From Cellulophaga omnivescoria (GTDB lineage Bacteria > Bacteroidota > Bacteroidia > Flavobacteriales > Flavobacteriaceae), in NCBI RefSeq assembly GCF_001999725.1, contig NZ_MDDP01000004.1, positions 124,001 through 188,000 of the forward strand: DNA of 64,000 nt. Direction: 5' to 3'. Shown piece by piece: positions 25,750 through 34,317 of this stretch. Below the pieces are notes generated by a model, which saw only the letters and a program-made list of their open reading frames with translations, ran no database searches and had not been told where the DNA came from. Made by a program: the position numbers and the translations under genes. The first letter of the stretch is position 1; every line of letters begins with the position of its first letter.

Positions 25750-27180
25750 ATGAAAACTATAAAATTTTTACTTTTTTCAAGTTTAATCTTAGTGCAACTA
25801 ATTTCTTGTACATCAGATTTTGAAGAAACAAATACAGATCCAAACAAGCTAGAAAACATAACAGCTGGTAGCGCCATTAATCCAATTATTTATTCCTTAG
25901 CAGTACGTAATGCTAATGAAGCTCGTAATAACAATTTTGGCCTAATGCAGGTTTTTTATAGAATAGATGATTTATCTGGACAACCATTTTTATATGACTT
26001 AAGAACAGATATAGGAGCCTCTTTATGGAGAGATTATTACAAAGCGCTTACCAATATTGTAGAAATGGAAAAAGCTGCTATATTAGAAGAAAAAGTAAAC
26101 TACCAAGCGGTTGCTTTAACCTTAAAAACCTATGCTTTCTCTATACTAACAGATACTTTTGGTGATATTCCTATGACTGAGGCTTTACAAGCTGAGGCCG
26201 GTATTCTTTTCCCTAAATTTAGCACACAAGAAGAAATATACACACAGTTATTAGCAAATTTAGAACAGGCTAATAATTTGTATGATGTATCTGTGGGTAT
26301 GGTTTATGAAAATGATATTCTTTTTGATAATGATGTAACTAAATGGCAAAAGTTTACAAACTCATTACGCTTACGCTTACTACTACGTATTTCTGGTAAA
26401 AAAGACACTTACCAAGAAATGGTTTCAATACTAAATAACCCTAGTAAATATCCTGTTTTCACTTCTAATGAAGATGCAGCTGTTTTAAACGTAACAGGTG
26501 AAGCCCCAAACCTATCTCCTTGGGACAGAGCTTCAGATTTTGGTTTATTTAGGTATTATGGCGATTTTTTCATAGATAACTTAAACAAATTTAAGGACCC
26601 GCGTAGAAGCATATACGCTACACCAGCAAGAGGTATAAATGATGAAGACTTAGGATACATTGGTCAACCTATAGATTTTAGTAATAATCCGTTACCAAAC
26701 AATATTGCTAGTGCTTCTGGTATAAATCAAGAGCAAATAATAGCTCCAATGATTATTCCTCTTATGACCTATTCAGAACTAGAATTTATTAAGGCTGAAC
26801 TAGCTCAAAAAGGTTATTTAACTAATGCAGAAATTGCTTATAACAACGGTGTTACTGCTGCTATAGAGTTATGGGGTGCAGAAGTTCCTACTGATTATTT
26901 TGACAATACTGATGCAGCTTACAACAATACGCTAGAACGCATAATGTTACAAAAATACTACGCTTTATATTTAACAGATTATCAATCTTGGTTTGAGCAC
27001 AGAAGAACTGGGTTTCCTGTTTTACCTACTACTGATGCTATGTTTAATGACAAAAAAATGCCAAGTCGCTTTTTCTATCCAATTGCTGCTAGTACTTTAA
27101 ATAGTGACAATTACCAAGAAGCTGTAAACCGTATTGGAGGTAATGAAATTAATGTAAAAGTTTGGTGGGATAACAACTAA
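25750..27180 (+). CDS. SusD/RagB-type surface lipoprotein
   Basis: A 476-residue substrate-binding lipoprotein that forms the lid of the SusC channel. The signal peptide ends in lipobox LISC at about 17-20. The mature start TSDFEETNTDPNKLENI, followed by a TPR-like region (ALTLKTYAFSILTDTFGDIP), marks the SusD-like_2 branch, in which the ligand is often not a glycan. It is encoded 18 bases after susC and 10 bases before the phosphoesterase gene, so the four genes form one operon. Confidence 0.93.
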   Translation: MKTIKFLLFSSLILVQLISCTSDFEETNTDPNKLENITAGSAINPIIYSLAVRNANEARNNNFGLMQVFYRIDDLSGQPFLYDLRTDIGASLWRDYYKALTNIVEMEKAAILEEKVNYQAVALTLKTYAFSILTDTFGDIPMTEALQAEAGILFPKFSTQEEIYTQLLANLEQANNLYDVSVGMVYENDILFDNDVTKWQKFTNSLRLRLLLRISGKKDTYQEMVSILNNPSKYPVFTSNEDAAVLNVTGEAPNLSPWDRASDFGLFRYYGDFFIDNLNKFKDPRRSIYATPARGINDEDLGYIGQPIDFSNNPLPNNIASASGINQEQIIAPMIIPLMTYSELEFIKAELAQKGYLTNAEIAYNNGVTAAIELWGAEVPTDYFDNTDAAYNNTLERIMLQKYYALYLTDYQSWFEHRRTGFPVLPTTDAMFNDKKMPSRFFYPIAASTLNSDNYQEAVNRIGGNEINVKVWWDNN

Positions 27181-27190
27181 AAAGCACACA

Positions 27191-28675
27191 ATGGAAAATA
27201 GAAGAAAATTTTTAAAAAAATTAGGAATTACTGCTGGTGGTATATCTACAATTGGTGGCTTATCTCCCATTTTTGCAAATACCAAAGAGCAATTAGTAAC
27301 CAATAAGCACATTAAAATTAATGGGCGCGTTACTACAAATGGTAAAGGTATTGCTAAAGTTCAAGTTACAGACGGACAGCAAATTGTGCTTACAGACCAA
27401 AATGGTAATTTTAATTTTTTAAGCAATAGTAACAGAAAGTTTGTATACATTACACAACCTGCAGGGTTTAAAATAAACCAACTAGAAAATGGTTCTGCAG
27501 ACTTTTTTAAACATATGGATGCTACTAAAAAAAATAATGAGTTCTTGTTTGAACTAACACCTAGTGTAGTTTCAGATAATGAACATCATTTTTTATTACT
27601 TGCAGACCCTCAAATACAAAGTAAATATGAGGCCCAGCAATTGTTAAACGTGGCTACACCAGATTTTATTAATACTGTAAAAGATATAAATCATCCTAAT
27701 ACATTTGGTATTGGGTGTGGCGACTTAGTTTTTGATAAACTAGAATTATTTAAAGACTATAACCAATCAATAAAAAATACAAATGTACCTTTTTACCAAG
27801 TTATTGGTAATCATGATATGGATTTAAATGTGCGTAGTGATAAAATGACAACAACTACCTTTGAGTCACTTTTTGGTCCAACATACTACTCTTTTAATCG
27901 TGGAGAAATACACTATGTTGTTTTAGACGATGTATTTTTTATTGGTCAGGATAAAAAATATATTGGTTATATAAATGAAGAACAACTTGCTTGGTTAGAA
28001 CAAGACTTAAGTTTTGTAGAACCAGGAACAACAGTTGTGGTATCATTACATATACCAACTTATACCGGTGCAGTACGCCGTTATCCAGAAAGAGATGTAA
28101 TGGGAGGTGTTGTTAGTAACAGAGCATATTTATACAAAATACTAGAACCTTACAATACTCATATAATGTCTGGTCATACTCATTTTAATGATAATATGGT
28201 TGCTAAAAGCAGGTTTGAGCATTGTCATGGAACCGTTTGTGGTGCTTGGTGGAGTGGCCCTATTTGTTGGGACGGAACTCCTAGTGGCTATGGCGTATAC
28301 TCTGCAAAAGGTTCAGATTTTAAATGGTATTATAAATCTATTGGACACGATAAAGATTACCAGTTTACAGTCTATAAAAAAGGAGAACATCAAGACCATA
28401 AGGATAAATGGTGTTTAAATGTATGGAACTGGGATCCGGAATGGCAAATTTGTTGGTATGAAGACGGAATTAAAAAAACTGACGTATCTAAAATTATGGC
28501 TTTAGATCCACTTAGCATTAAACTACATACCGGACCAAAATTACCTGAAAGAAGATCATGGGTAGAGCCACAATTAAATGATCATATGTTCTTTTTTACG
28601 CCAAATGAAAAAGCAAAAACTATTACTGTTGAGGTTACAGATAGGTTTGGAAATACATACTCACAAACAGTATAA
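27191..28675 (+). CDS. Exported calcineurin-like metallophosphoesterase
   Basis: A 494-residue enzyme with a Tat-type signal (NRRKFLKKLGITAGG). A beta-sandwich domain (about 38-125, INGRVTTNGKGIAKVQVTDG) follows, then the metallophosphoesterase core. Motifs in order: Asp139 in LLADPQ (Gln141 stands where the usual DxH has His), GD at 177-178, GNHD at 206-209, a His in VVSLHIPTY near 285, and GHTH at about 328-331. A C-terminal extension ends in a small beta domain. It should hydrolyse a phosphomonoester or phosphodiester outside the cytoplasm. Position in the SusCD operon makes it the substrate-processing enzyme. Confidence 0.9.
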   Translation: MENRRKFLKKLGITAGGISTIGGLSPIFANTKEQLVTNKHIKINGRVTTNGKGIAKVQVTDGQQIVLTDQNGNFNFLSNSNRKFVYITQPAGFKINQLENGSADFFKHMDATKKNNEFLFELTPSVVSDNEHHFLLLADPQIQSKYEAQQLLNVATPDFINTVKDINHPNTFGIGCGDLVFDKLELFKDYNQSIKNTNVPFYQVIGNHDMDLNVRSDKMTTTTFESLFGPTYYSFNRGEIHYVVLDDVFFIGQDKKYIGYINEEQLAWLEQDLSFVEPGTTVVVSLHIPTYTGAVRRYPERDVMGGVVSNRAYLYKILEPYNTHIMSGHTHFNDNMVAKSRFEHCHGTVCGAWWSGPICWDGTPSGYGVYSAKGSDFKWYYKSIGHDKDYQFTVYKKGEHQDHKDKWCLNVWNWDPEWQICWYEDGIKKTDVSKIMALDPLSIKLHTGPKLPERRSWVEPQLNDHMFFFTPNEKAKTITVEVTDRFGNTYSQTV

Positions 28676-28690
28676 CATTACAAAAACATT

Positions 28691-29935
28691 ATGAAAAAAC
28701 ATATAATTACAAGTGTATTATGCGCTGCTTTTGCTGCAATAAGTTGCCAAACAGAGGCAATAGACACAACAGAGGACGTTGTAGCTACACCTTCTAATAC
28801 AGGTATTAACTACGTAGATGAAAGTGCTTTTATAAACTCTTTAAGTACAGAAACTTTCCTTAACCCAACAGATATTAGCCTAAACAGGAATGCTACAACT
28901 GCTGGTTACAACCAGGTTTATGGTTTTAATATTCCGGAAGATAACCAAGTTTTAGGTTTTAAATGGAATACTGGTGACCAAAACACTACAGATTGGAGAC
29001 CACAGGGAATAACTGGTTTTACGTGGAATCAGAAACGGTTTTTACTAGCAACTTGGTATGGTATTGGCCCATCTAATATAAACGGAGTTGAAAACCAACA
29101 TAAAGGAGTTAGAATTTCTTTGGTAGATATCACAAACCCAAACAACATAACTTACCGCCATATACTATTAGTACAAGACAAAAATAATATTAGTAACCCA
29201 AAGTTATTTAAGGCTACAAATAGTTATGATCAGTTAAATTTGTTTGCACCGGTTACCGTACACGCTGGTGGTGTAGCTTATGCAAATCAGAAAATATATG
29301 TAGCTTCTACTAGTTTAGGATTACGTGTTTTTGATTTAAATAATATTATAGCTGTTAGTTCAGACAATACCAAAAACAAAATTGGCCAAGATGCAAACGG
29401 AGATTTAAAGGCTTTTAATTATGGGTATATTTTACCGCAATCTGGATATTATGATATTTTAGATGGAGATCCTTTTTCTTGTGTATCATTAGGAGAAAAC
29501 ACTACTGGTAATAATATGCTTTACACATCACAATATAAAACAAGTAGCAGCAGTATTATACCTTCTGTTTACGGTTTTAACCTATCAAGCAACGGAGATA
29601 TTGATACTTACATAACGGCAGAAATAAGTGTTCCTAAAGATAATGCATCTGGCAATAACGGACCACTTTACAATATACAAGGTGTTTATAGAAAAGATAG
29701 CACAAGTGTTTTTGCTGTTACAGGTAAAAGTAGTTATAAAGGTTCTACAGCAAGATTAGTGCGTTACACAGACGGTGAAGCATCTGGAACAAGATATAGA
29801 TGGCCACATGGAGCTGAGGATTTTTACCTTGAAAAAAGCACAGGATTATTATGGAATTTAACAGAGTATGAAACCTCTAAGTATGGTGAAGAAAACAGAA
29901 CAGTATTTGCCGTACGTTACGCTGACTATAATTAA
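28691..29935 (+). CDS. Predicted lipoprotein of unknown function in the SusCD operon
   Basis: A 414-residue protein with a lipoprotein signal (MKKHIITSVLCAAFAAISC, Cys19). I do not recognise the family. The mature protein is beta-rich with repeated short blocks such as RPQGITGFTWNQKRFLLATW, GVRISLVDITNP, AYANQKIYVASTSLGLRVFD and IQGVYRKDSTSVFAVTGKS, which look like blades of a propeller. It lies 15 bases after the phosphoesterase and is the last gene of the locus. A surface-bound binding protein or a second hydrolase is possible; no catalytic motif is evident. Confidence 0.8.
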   Translation: MKKHIITSVLCAAFAAISCQTEAIDTTEDVVATPSNTGINYVDESAFINSLSTETFLNPTDISLNRNATTAGYNQVYGFNIPEDNQVLGFKWNTGDQNTTDWRPQGITGFTWNQKRFLLATWYGIGPSNINGVENQHKGVRISLVDITNPNNITYRHILLVQDKNNISNPKLFKATNSYDQLNLFAPVTVHAGGVAYANQKIYVASTSLGLRVFDLNNIIAVSSDNTKNKIGQDANGDLKAFNYGYILPQSGYYDILDGDPFSCVSLGENTTGNNMLYTSQYKTSSSSIIPSVYGFNLSSNGDIDTYITAEISVPKDNASGNNGPLYNIQGVYRKDSTSVFAVTGKSSYKGSTARLVRYTDGEASGTRYRWPHGAEDFYLEKSTGLLWNLTEYETSKYGEENRTVFAVRYADYN

Positions 29936-29965
29936 TTTTTAGTTTTTTCGTTAATAGTTGTCTAC

Positions 29966-29992
29966 AGCCCTTAGAGTATTTTCTTAAGGGCT
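29966..29992. repeat. Inverted repeat between the lipoprotein and the cytochrome gene
   Basis: AGCCCTTA (29966-29973) pairs with TAAGGGCT (29985-29992). It sits where a terminator for the SusCD operon is expected, but the T-run after it is poor, so its role as a terminator is uncertain. Confidence 0.5.
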
Positions 29993-30061
29993 TAGATTTA
30001 AATAAAAGCTTTAAATAAGGTTATTTAATAAGTTTTAAATCTATTAATAACAAGAAGTAAT

Positions 30062-30544
30062 TTAATTTAACTGGTACCACTCAATATTTTCTAAATTAGC
30101 ACGTCTACCCATACTTTTGGGTGCGTAATTTTTAGCTAAGTAGTTTACTATAATCTCTTCATTATTTCCTAAATCCCAAAGGTTTTGGGTTTCTTGCATC
30201 CATCTAATTGTAGCTATCCAACGTTCTTTAGTCATTCTGTTTTGAGTAACCATTTTGGCAGAGTGGCAGCTAGTACAATTATTCACCACAGTCATTAACC
30301 CATCATCCTCTACAAAACCTGTTCTTATGTGTATCCCATTTTCAATTTTGTCCCAATCACCTTCTTCAATAGTGTTTTCTATTACAACAGTTTGCAATTC
30401 TTCATCTGTATTAAAAGCAGAAAAATTTGGATCTACAAGCGCATAAATAGCAAATACTACTCCCAAAAGCACTACACACCACACCATAATAAGCATTCTG
30501 TATACCTGCTTAGCCTGATTTTTAAACTTGTTTTCTTTGCTCAT
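30062..30544 (-). CDS. Monoheme cytochrome c, SorB-like electron acceptor
   Basis: A 160-residue protein anchored by one N-terminal membrane helix (about 17-36) with a single heme motif CTSCH at 90-94. The VNNCTSCHSAKMVTQNRMTK region, followed by a tryptophan-rich helix, resembles the cytochrome subunit of SorAB sulfite dehydrogenases. Its ATG overlaps the stop of the molybdoenzyme gene by one base (TAATG), so the two are translationally coupled. It should take electrons from that enzyme and pass them to the respiratory chain. Confidence 0.87.
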   Translation of the reverse strand: MSKENKFKNQAKQVYRMLIMVWCVVLLGVVFAIYALVDPNFSAFNTDEELQTVVIENTIEEGDWDKIENGIHIRTGFVEDDGLMTVVNNCTSCHSAKMVTQNRMTKERWIATIRWMQETQNLWDLGNNEEIIVNYLAKNYAPKSMGRRANLENIEWYQLN

Positions 30545-31764
30545 TATTTCACTTTTACAGCTATTCTATGACAAGCATTGTTTAAATATCCTTTAGGGTT
30601 CCAGCCAGGTACAAGCATTGGCTGTGCTACATTATTTACATCTGTTGCCCTAGCCCAAACCTCATAATACCCTTTTTCTGGAAATGTAATTGCTGCATTA
30701 AAATGCTGCCACGCTAACCTGTTTACAGGTTTTTCTAGGGTACAGGTATTCCAGGTAGCACCAAAGTCTATAGAAAACTCCATTTTAACCACCTCTAATT
30801 CTCCTGCCCAAGCGTGTCCGCGAATGTTTAGTTTTTTACCCAAATCTATCATTGCTCCAGATTTAGGATAAGTAATTAAAGATTTTACAGGCATAGACTC
30901 TATAATTTTCATATCCACGTCTTTAACCTTTTCTCCTGGGGCAACCGGATTCTTTGGCACTCTGTAAGCCGGAGCTTTCATTTTAGCACCATCATGTTCT
31001 TTGTTTCGTACACTAATACCATTTAGCCATTTCCCAGATGTAGATGCTGGCCAACCACCACATACCAAACGCAAAGGATAACCGTGAGCCGCTGGTACAT
31101 CTTTACCGTTCATTTTAAAAGCAACCAAAGTTTCATCTTGTAAAGCTTTACTCATTGGCACGCCTCTAGAGATAGGCTCTTTGTTAGGGTTTCTACTAAT
31201 ATGTGAGTCTGCTGCGTGGTATCCAATATAAATAGCAGAATCTTTAATACCTACATCATCAAGTATATCTTTAAGTCTAACTCCTGTCCAACTTGCGCAA
31301 GATACAGCACCAACAGTCCATTGGTTTCCTTTAGCAGGCGGATTAAACTCAGATCTACCATTACCGCCACACTCTATAGTTAATTGGTAAGTATACTGTT
31401 TAAATTTAGATTTTAATTCTGATAAAGTGTATGATTTTTTCTGCTGAACAGATTCGCCATCTATGGTAAGTGTCCATTTAGAGATGTCTATATTTTCTGG
31501 CGGAATACCATTATTTCTAATAAACATATTTTTGTTAGATGTTACTTTTTCATCTAGCAAATGTGCTTTAGCTTCAATATTCCAAGGCTTATCATTTAAA
31601 ACAACCATTTCCTTATCTAAATTAAACAAGGTAAATGGATCTGTTTCTTGTAAAGCTAAAGGTTGGTAATTTACGGGCATTTTAGAACCAAAAACAATAT
31701 CAGCTCCAATAATACCAGCCATAGTAGTTAAGGATGCCTTTTTAACAAAGTTTCTTCTTTTCAA
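30544..31764 (-). CDS. Sulfite-oxidase-family molybdoenzyme, SorA-like
   Basis: A 406-residue exported molybdopterin enzyme. A Tat signal (KRRNFVKKAS, then GIIGADIVFG) is followed by the molybdopterin domain with Cys156 (VSCASWTGV) as the molybdenum ligand, then a C-terminal dimerisation domain (about 290-406). There is no heme domain within the chain. The likely reaction is oxidation of sulfite to sulfate with transfer to the adjoining cytochrome c. A related but different substrate cannot be excluded. Two small membrane protein genes and folE lie upstream on the same strand. Confidence 0.9.
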   Translation of the reverse strand: MKRRNFVKKASLTTMAGIIGADIVFGSKMPVNYQPLALQETDPFTLFNLDKEMVVLNDKPWNIEAKAHLLDEKVTSNKNMFIRNNGIPPENIDISKWTLTIDGESVQQKKSYTLSELKSKFKQYTYQLTIECGGNGRSEFNPPAKGNQWTVGAVSCASWTGVRLKDILDDVGIKDSAIYIGYHAADSHISRNPNKEPISRGVPMSKALQDETLVAFKMNGKDVPAAHGYPLRLVCGGWPASTSGKWLNGISVRNKEHDGAKMKAPAYRVPKNPVAPGEKVKDVDMKIIESMPVKSLITYPKSGAMIDLGKKLNIRGHAWAGELEVVKMEFSIDFGATWNTCTLEKPVNRLAWQHFNAAITFPEKGYYEVWARATDVNNVAQPMLVPGWNPKGYLNNACHRIAVKVK

Positions 31765-31788
31765 TTTTGGTATAAGATCAAAAAATTA

Positions 31789-31974
31789 TTACTCAATTTC
31801 TCCCCTATTTCTTGCTCTTATATTAAAAATCATAGCAATGGTTATTATTACCGCGGATACAATTCCCACATAAAAACCAATACTTAAGTTAGTATAATCT
31901 GCAGTAAGTAGGTGCATTAAAATTAGCAATAAACAAAAGAAAATTACTATAAATGGTATAATTTTTTTACTCAT
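31789..31974 (-). CDS. Small membrane protein, 61 residues
   Basis: Two hydrophobic segments (about 4-23 and 32-51) end in a charged NIRARNRGEIE tail. I do not recognise a family. It lies 24 bases upstream of the molybdoenzyme gene and one base downstream of another small membrane gene, so it is probably part of the same transcript. It may assist the membrane side of the cytochrome pair, but that is inference from position. Confidence 0.65.
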   Translation of the reverse strand: MSKKIIPFIVIFFCLLLILMHLLTADYTNLSIGFYVGIVSAVIITIAMIFNIRARNRGEIE

Positions 31975-31975
31975 A

Positions 31976-32278
31976 CTATTTTTTTTCTAGTACCTCTCCA
32001 AGTTTAGAGCCACTTATAACGTAGGTATAAAACCACATAATGGTAAATGATGGTATAAAATCTGTTCCCGGAATTAATTCTTCTACAAAGGATGCCATAC
32101 CTGCCGCTTTACCTGCCGCGCCCTTATACATTCTGGTCATTAACCAAAAAGAAAGTGGTGCCCAAATAACATCGGAAAATTCTCCTATCCCTAATACCGA
32201 AAAGGATAGCATTCCTACGGCGTCAAAAAGAAGCCCTAAAAATAAGTCTCTGTATTTTGTATTTTTTTTGTTTGTCAT
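31976..32278 (-). CDS. Conserved-looking membrane protein, 100 residues
   Basis: A protein with hydrophobic stretches at about 10-30, 35-50 and 70-90. An LFLGLLFDAVGMLSF segment and an EELIPGTDFIPSFTIMWFYT segment flank a glycine/alanine-rich MYKGAAGKAAGMASF loop. It is probably an inner-membrane protein. I cannot assign a function. It sits between folE (52 bases upstream) and the 61-residue gene, one base apart. Confidence 0.7.
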   Translation of the reverse strand: MTNKKNTKYRDLFLGLLFDAVGMLSFSVLGIGEFSDVIWAPLSFWLMTRMYKGAAGKAAGMASFVEELIPGTDFIPSFTIMWFYTYVISGSKLGEVLEKK

Positions 32279-32330
32279 ATTAAAATAGTTAATGTTACCT
32301 ACTAATATACAAAAGTAATGCCAGTGTTTA

Positions 32331-32930
32331 TTAGGATAAGTCTGAGCTAATTAACTTTAAAAACTCATTACGCGTTTCTTGCTTCTCAAACTGACCTCTA
32401 AAACCAGATGTTGTGGTTACAGAATTTTGTTTTTGCACGCCACGCATCATCATACACATATGCGATGCTTCTATAACAACAGCAACTCCTTGTGGTTTTA
32501 AGGTATTATTTAAACATTCTAAAATATCATGAGTTAACCGCTCTTGTACTTGTAGCCTTCTGGCAAAAACATCTACAATTCTAGGTATTTTACTTAACCC
32601 AACTATATGTCCGTTAGGTATGTACGCTACATGTGCTTTACCAAAAAAAGGCAGCATATGGTGTTCACATAAAGAGTATAGTTCTATATCTTTAATAATA
32701 ACCATATCGTCATAATCTTCCTTAAACATTGCAGCTTTTAATATCTTTACGGGGTCTTGCTCATAACCTTGGGTTAAAAACATCATAGCTTTTGCAGCTC
32801 TTTCTGGTGTTTTTACCAAACCTTCTCTACTAACATCTTCTCCTACTCCTTCAATTATTTTAGCGTATTTTTCTTTTACAGATTCTGTTGCTTCTAAATT
32901 ATATTCTTCAAAATTTTTATAAAAAGACAT
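32331..32930 (-). CDS. folE: GTP cyclohydrolase I
   Basis: A 199-residue enzyme that converts GTP to dihydroneopterin triphosphate, the first step of folate and biopterin synthesis. The zinc ligands are Cys88 and His91 ([10 protein letters not shown]) and Cys159 (SHMCMMMRG). The [20 protein letters not shown] block is the family signature. It is divergent from the ABC ATPase gene. Its start lies about 70 bases from a reverse-strand -7 element at 33002-33009. Confidence 0.97.
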   Translation of the reverse strand: MSFYKNFEEYNLEATESVKEKYAKIIEGVGEDVSREGLVKTPERAAKAMMFLTQGYEQDPVKILKAAMFKEDYDDMVIIKDIELYSLCEHHMLPFFGKAHVAYIPNGHIVGLSKIPRIVDVFARRLQVQERLTHDILECLNNTLKPQGVAVVIEASHMCMMMRGVQKQNSVTTTSGFRGQFEKQETRNEFLKLISSDLS

Positions 32931-33001
32931 CTATATATTGTTTTATGCTTGTTTTTTTGGTTGATATAGCCCTTGCTTTACTAAAACGGACTCTTCTATT
33001 T

Positions 33002-33009
33002 CAAAAATA
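33002..33009 (-). promoter_or_regulatory. Candidate -7 element for folE
   Basis: The reverse strand reads TATTTTTG, matching TAnnTTTG, 72 bases before the folE ATG. No matching -33 element is seen. Confidence 0.35.
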
Positions 33010-33018
33010 GGTATTAAA

Positions 33019-33049
33019 ATTGAATACCGCTTTCTTTTATTTATTTTTG
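33019..33049 (+). promoter_or_regulatory. Bacteroidota-type promoter for the ABC ATPase unit
   Basis: ATTG (33019-33022, one base off TTTG), a 19-base spacer, then TATTTTTG (33042-33049). It lies 46 bases before the ATG at 33096 and is divergent from folE. Confidence 0.55.
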
Positions 33050-33095
33050 CCATATCAACGCTAATGAGTACTTTCATCAGCGAAAAAGACAGGGA

Positions 33096-33758
33096 ATGAT
33101 AAAAGCAGAAAATATTCAAAAGTTTTACGGTAAACTACAGGTTTTAAAAGGGGTAAATCTTCATATTAAAGAAAAAGAAATTGTCTCTATTGTTGGCTCT
33201 TCTGGTGCTGGAAAAACCACTTTATTACAAATATTAGGAACTTTGGATGCCATTTCTAAAACATCTTCTAGCAGTTTGCTAATTAAAGATACAGATATTA
33301 CCAAATTAAAAGATAAGGAGTTAGCTAAGTTTAGAAATGAAAATATTGGTTTTATTTTTCAGTTTCACCAATTATTACCAGAGTTTACTGCTTTAGAAAA
33401 TGTATGCATACCTGCTTTTATAAAAAAAACAACTAAAACTGCGGCAGAAAAAAGAGGAAAAGAGCTTTTAGATTTTCTTGGACTGTCTCATAGATACCAC
33501 CATAAACCTAGTGAGTTGTCTGGCGGAGAACAACAACGTGTTGCTGTAGCTAGAGCTTTAATAAATAACCCTGCTATAATTTTTGCCGATGAACCTAGTG
33601 GTAATTTAGATTCTGAAAGTGCAGATAACCTACACAAATTATTTTTTAAGCTTAGAGATGAGTTTGGACAAACATTTGTAATTGTTACACATAACCAAGA
33701 GTTAGCAGATATGGCAGATAGGAAATTAGTAATGGTAGACGGACAAATACAACAATAA
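33096..33758 (+). CDS. ABC transporter ATP-binding protein, LolD/FtsE-like
   Basis: A 220-residue ATPase with Walker [10 protein letters not shown] (34-42), signature [15 protein letters not shown] (about 139-153) and Walker [10 protein letters not shown]. It falls in the LolD/MacB/FtsE branch, which powers lipoprotein release and other envelope processes. No permease gene is next to it; its partner must be elsewhere. The CPBP protease gene starts one base after its stop, and the TIGR02757 gene follows, so the three form a unit. Confidence 0.9.
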   Translation: MIKAENIQKFYGKLQVLKGVNLHIKEKEIVSIVGSSGAGKTTLLQILGTLDAISKTSSSSLLIKDTDITKLKDKELAKFRNENIGFIFQFHQLLPEFTALENVCIPAFIKKTTKTAAEKRGKELLDFLGLSHRYHHKPSELSGGEQQRVAVARALINNPAIIFADEPSGNLDSESADNLHKLFFKLRDEFGQTFVIVTHNQELADMADRKLVMVDGQIQQ

Positions 33759-33759
33759 T

Positions 33760-34317
33760 ATGCTAAAATTAGTTTTTCAGTTCTTAAAAAACCCAGAAAA
33801 TAATCCTGATGAGAATACAGATTTTAGATATAGATTTATATCTTTTATTAAATTACTTTTTTGGGGATTGCTTATTGGTATTGGTATTGTTGTTTTTAAC
33901 TCTATTTGGGAGGTAACTGGTATTCTAGGCCCAAATGAACATGCTTTAAGTTCCGCTATGGACGATTATACCACGCCAATGCTTTTTTTATTAATTGTTA
34001 TAGCCGCTCCCTTGTTTGAAGAATTATTTTTTAGAGGTCCGCTTGCTTTTTTTAAAGAAACTAAAACGTTTAAAATAGCCCTTTATGTATCTATTTTATT
34101 ATTTGGAGCTGTACATATTACTAATTTTGAAATTACACCAATGGCACTTCTATTGTCACCGTTTTTAGTAGCTCCACAATTGGTTTTAGGTACTTTTGCT
34201 GGTTACATACGTGTAAAATTTGGTCTAATTTGGTCTATTGCACTACACGCCTGCCATAACTTTATTCTGTTTTTGCCATTGGCTCTTTTTAAACTTTTAG
34301 AACTCCCTATAGAATAA
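33760..34317 (+). CDS. CPBP-family intramembrane glutamic protease
   Basis: A 185-residue multi-pass protein of the CAAX-processing/bacteriocin-processing (CPBP, Abi) family. The EExxxR motif is at Glu87-Glu88 to Arg92, followed by FGAVHI and the C-terminal HACHNF. These residues form the proposed metal-independent glutamic active site inside the membrane. Substrates are unknown. Its stop overlaps the next start by one base (TAATG), so it is translationally coupled to the TIGR02757 gene. Confidence 0.9.
   Translation: MLKLVFQFLKNPENNPDENTDFRYRFISFIKLLFWGLLIGIGIVVFNSIWEVTGILGPNEHALSSAMDDYTTPMLFLLIVIAAPLFEELFFRGPLAFFKETKTFKIALYVSILLFGAVHITNFEITPMALLLSPFLVAPQLVLGTFAGYIRVKFGLIWSIALHACHNFILFLPLALFKLLELPIE

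Noticed and set aside
29966-29992. Strong terminator after the SusCD locus
   Set aside because: The stem is good but the T-run is poor, so it is listed only as an inverted repeat.
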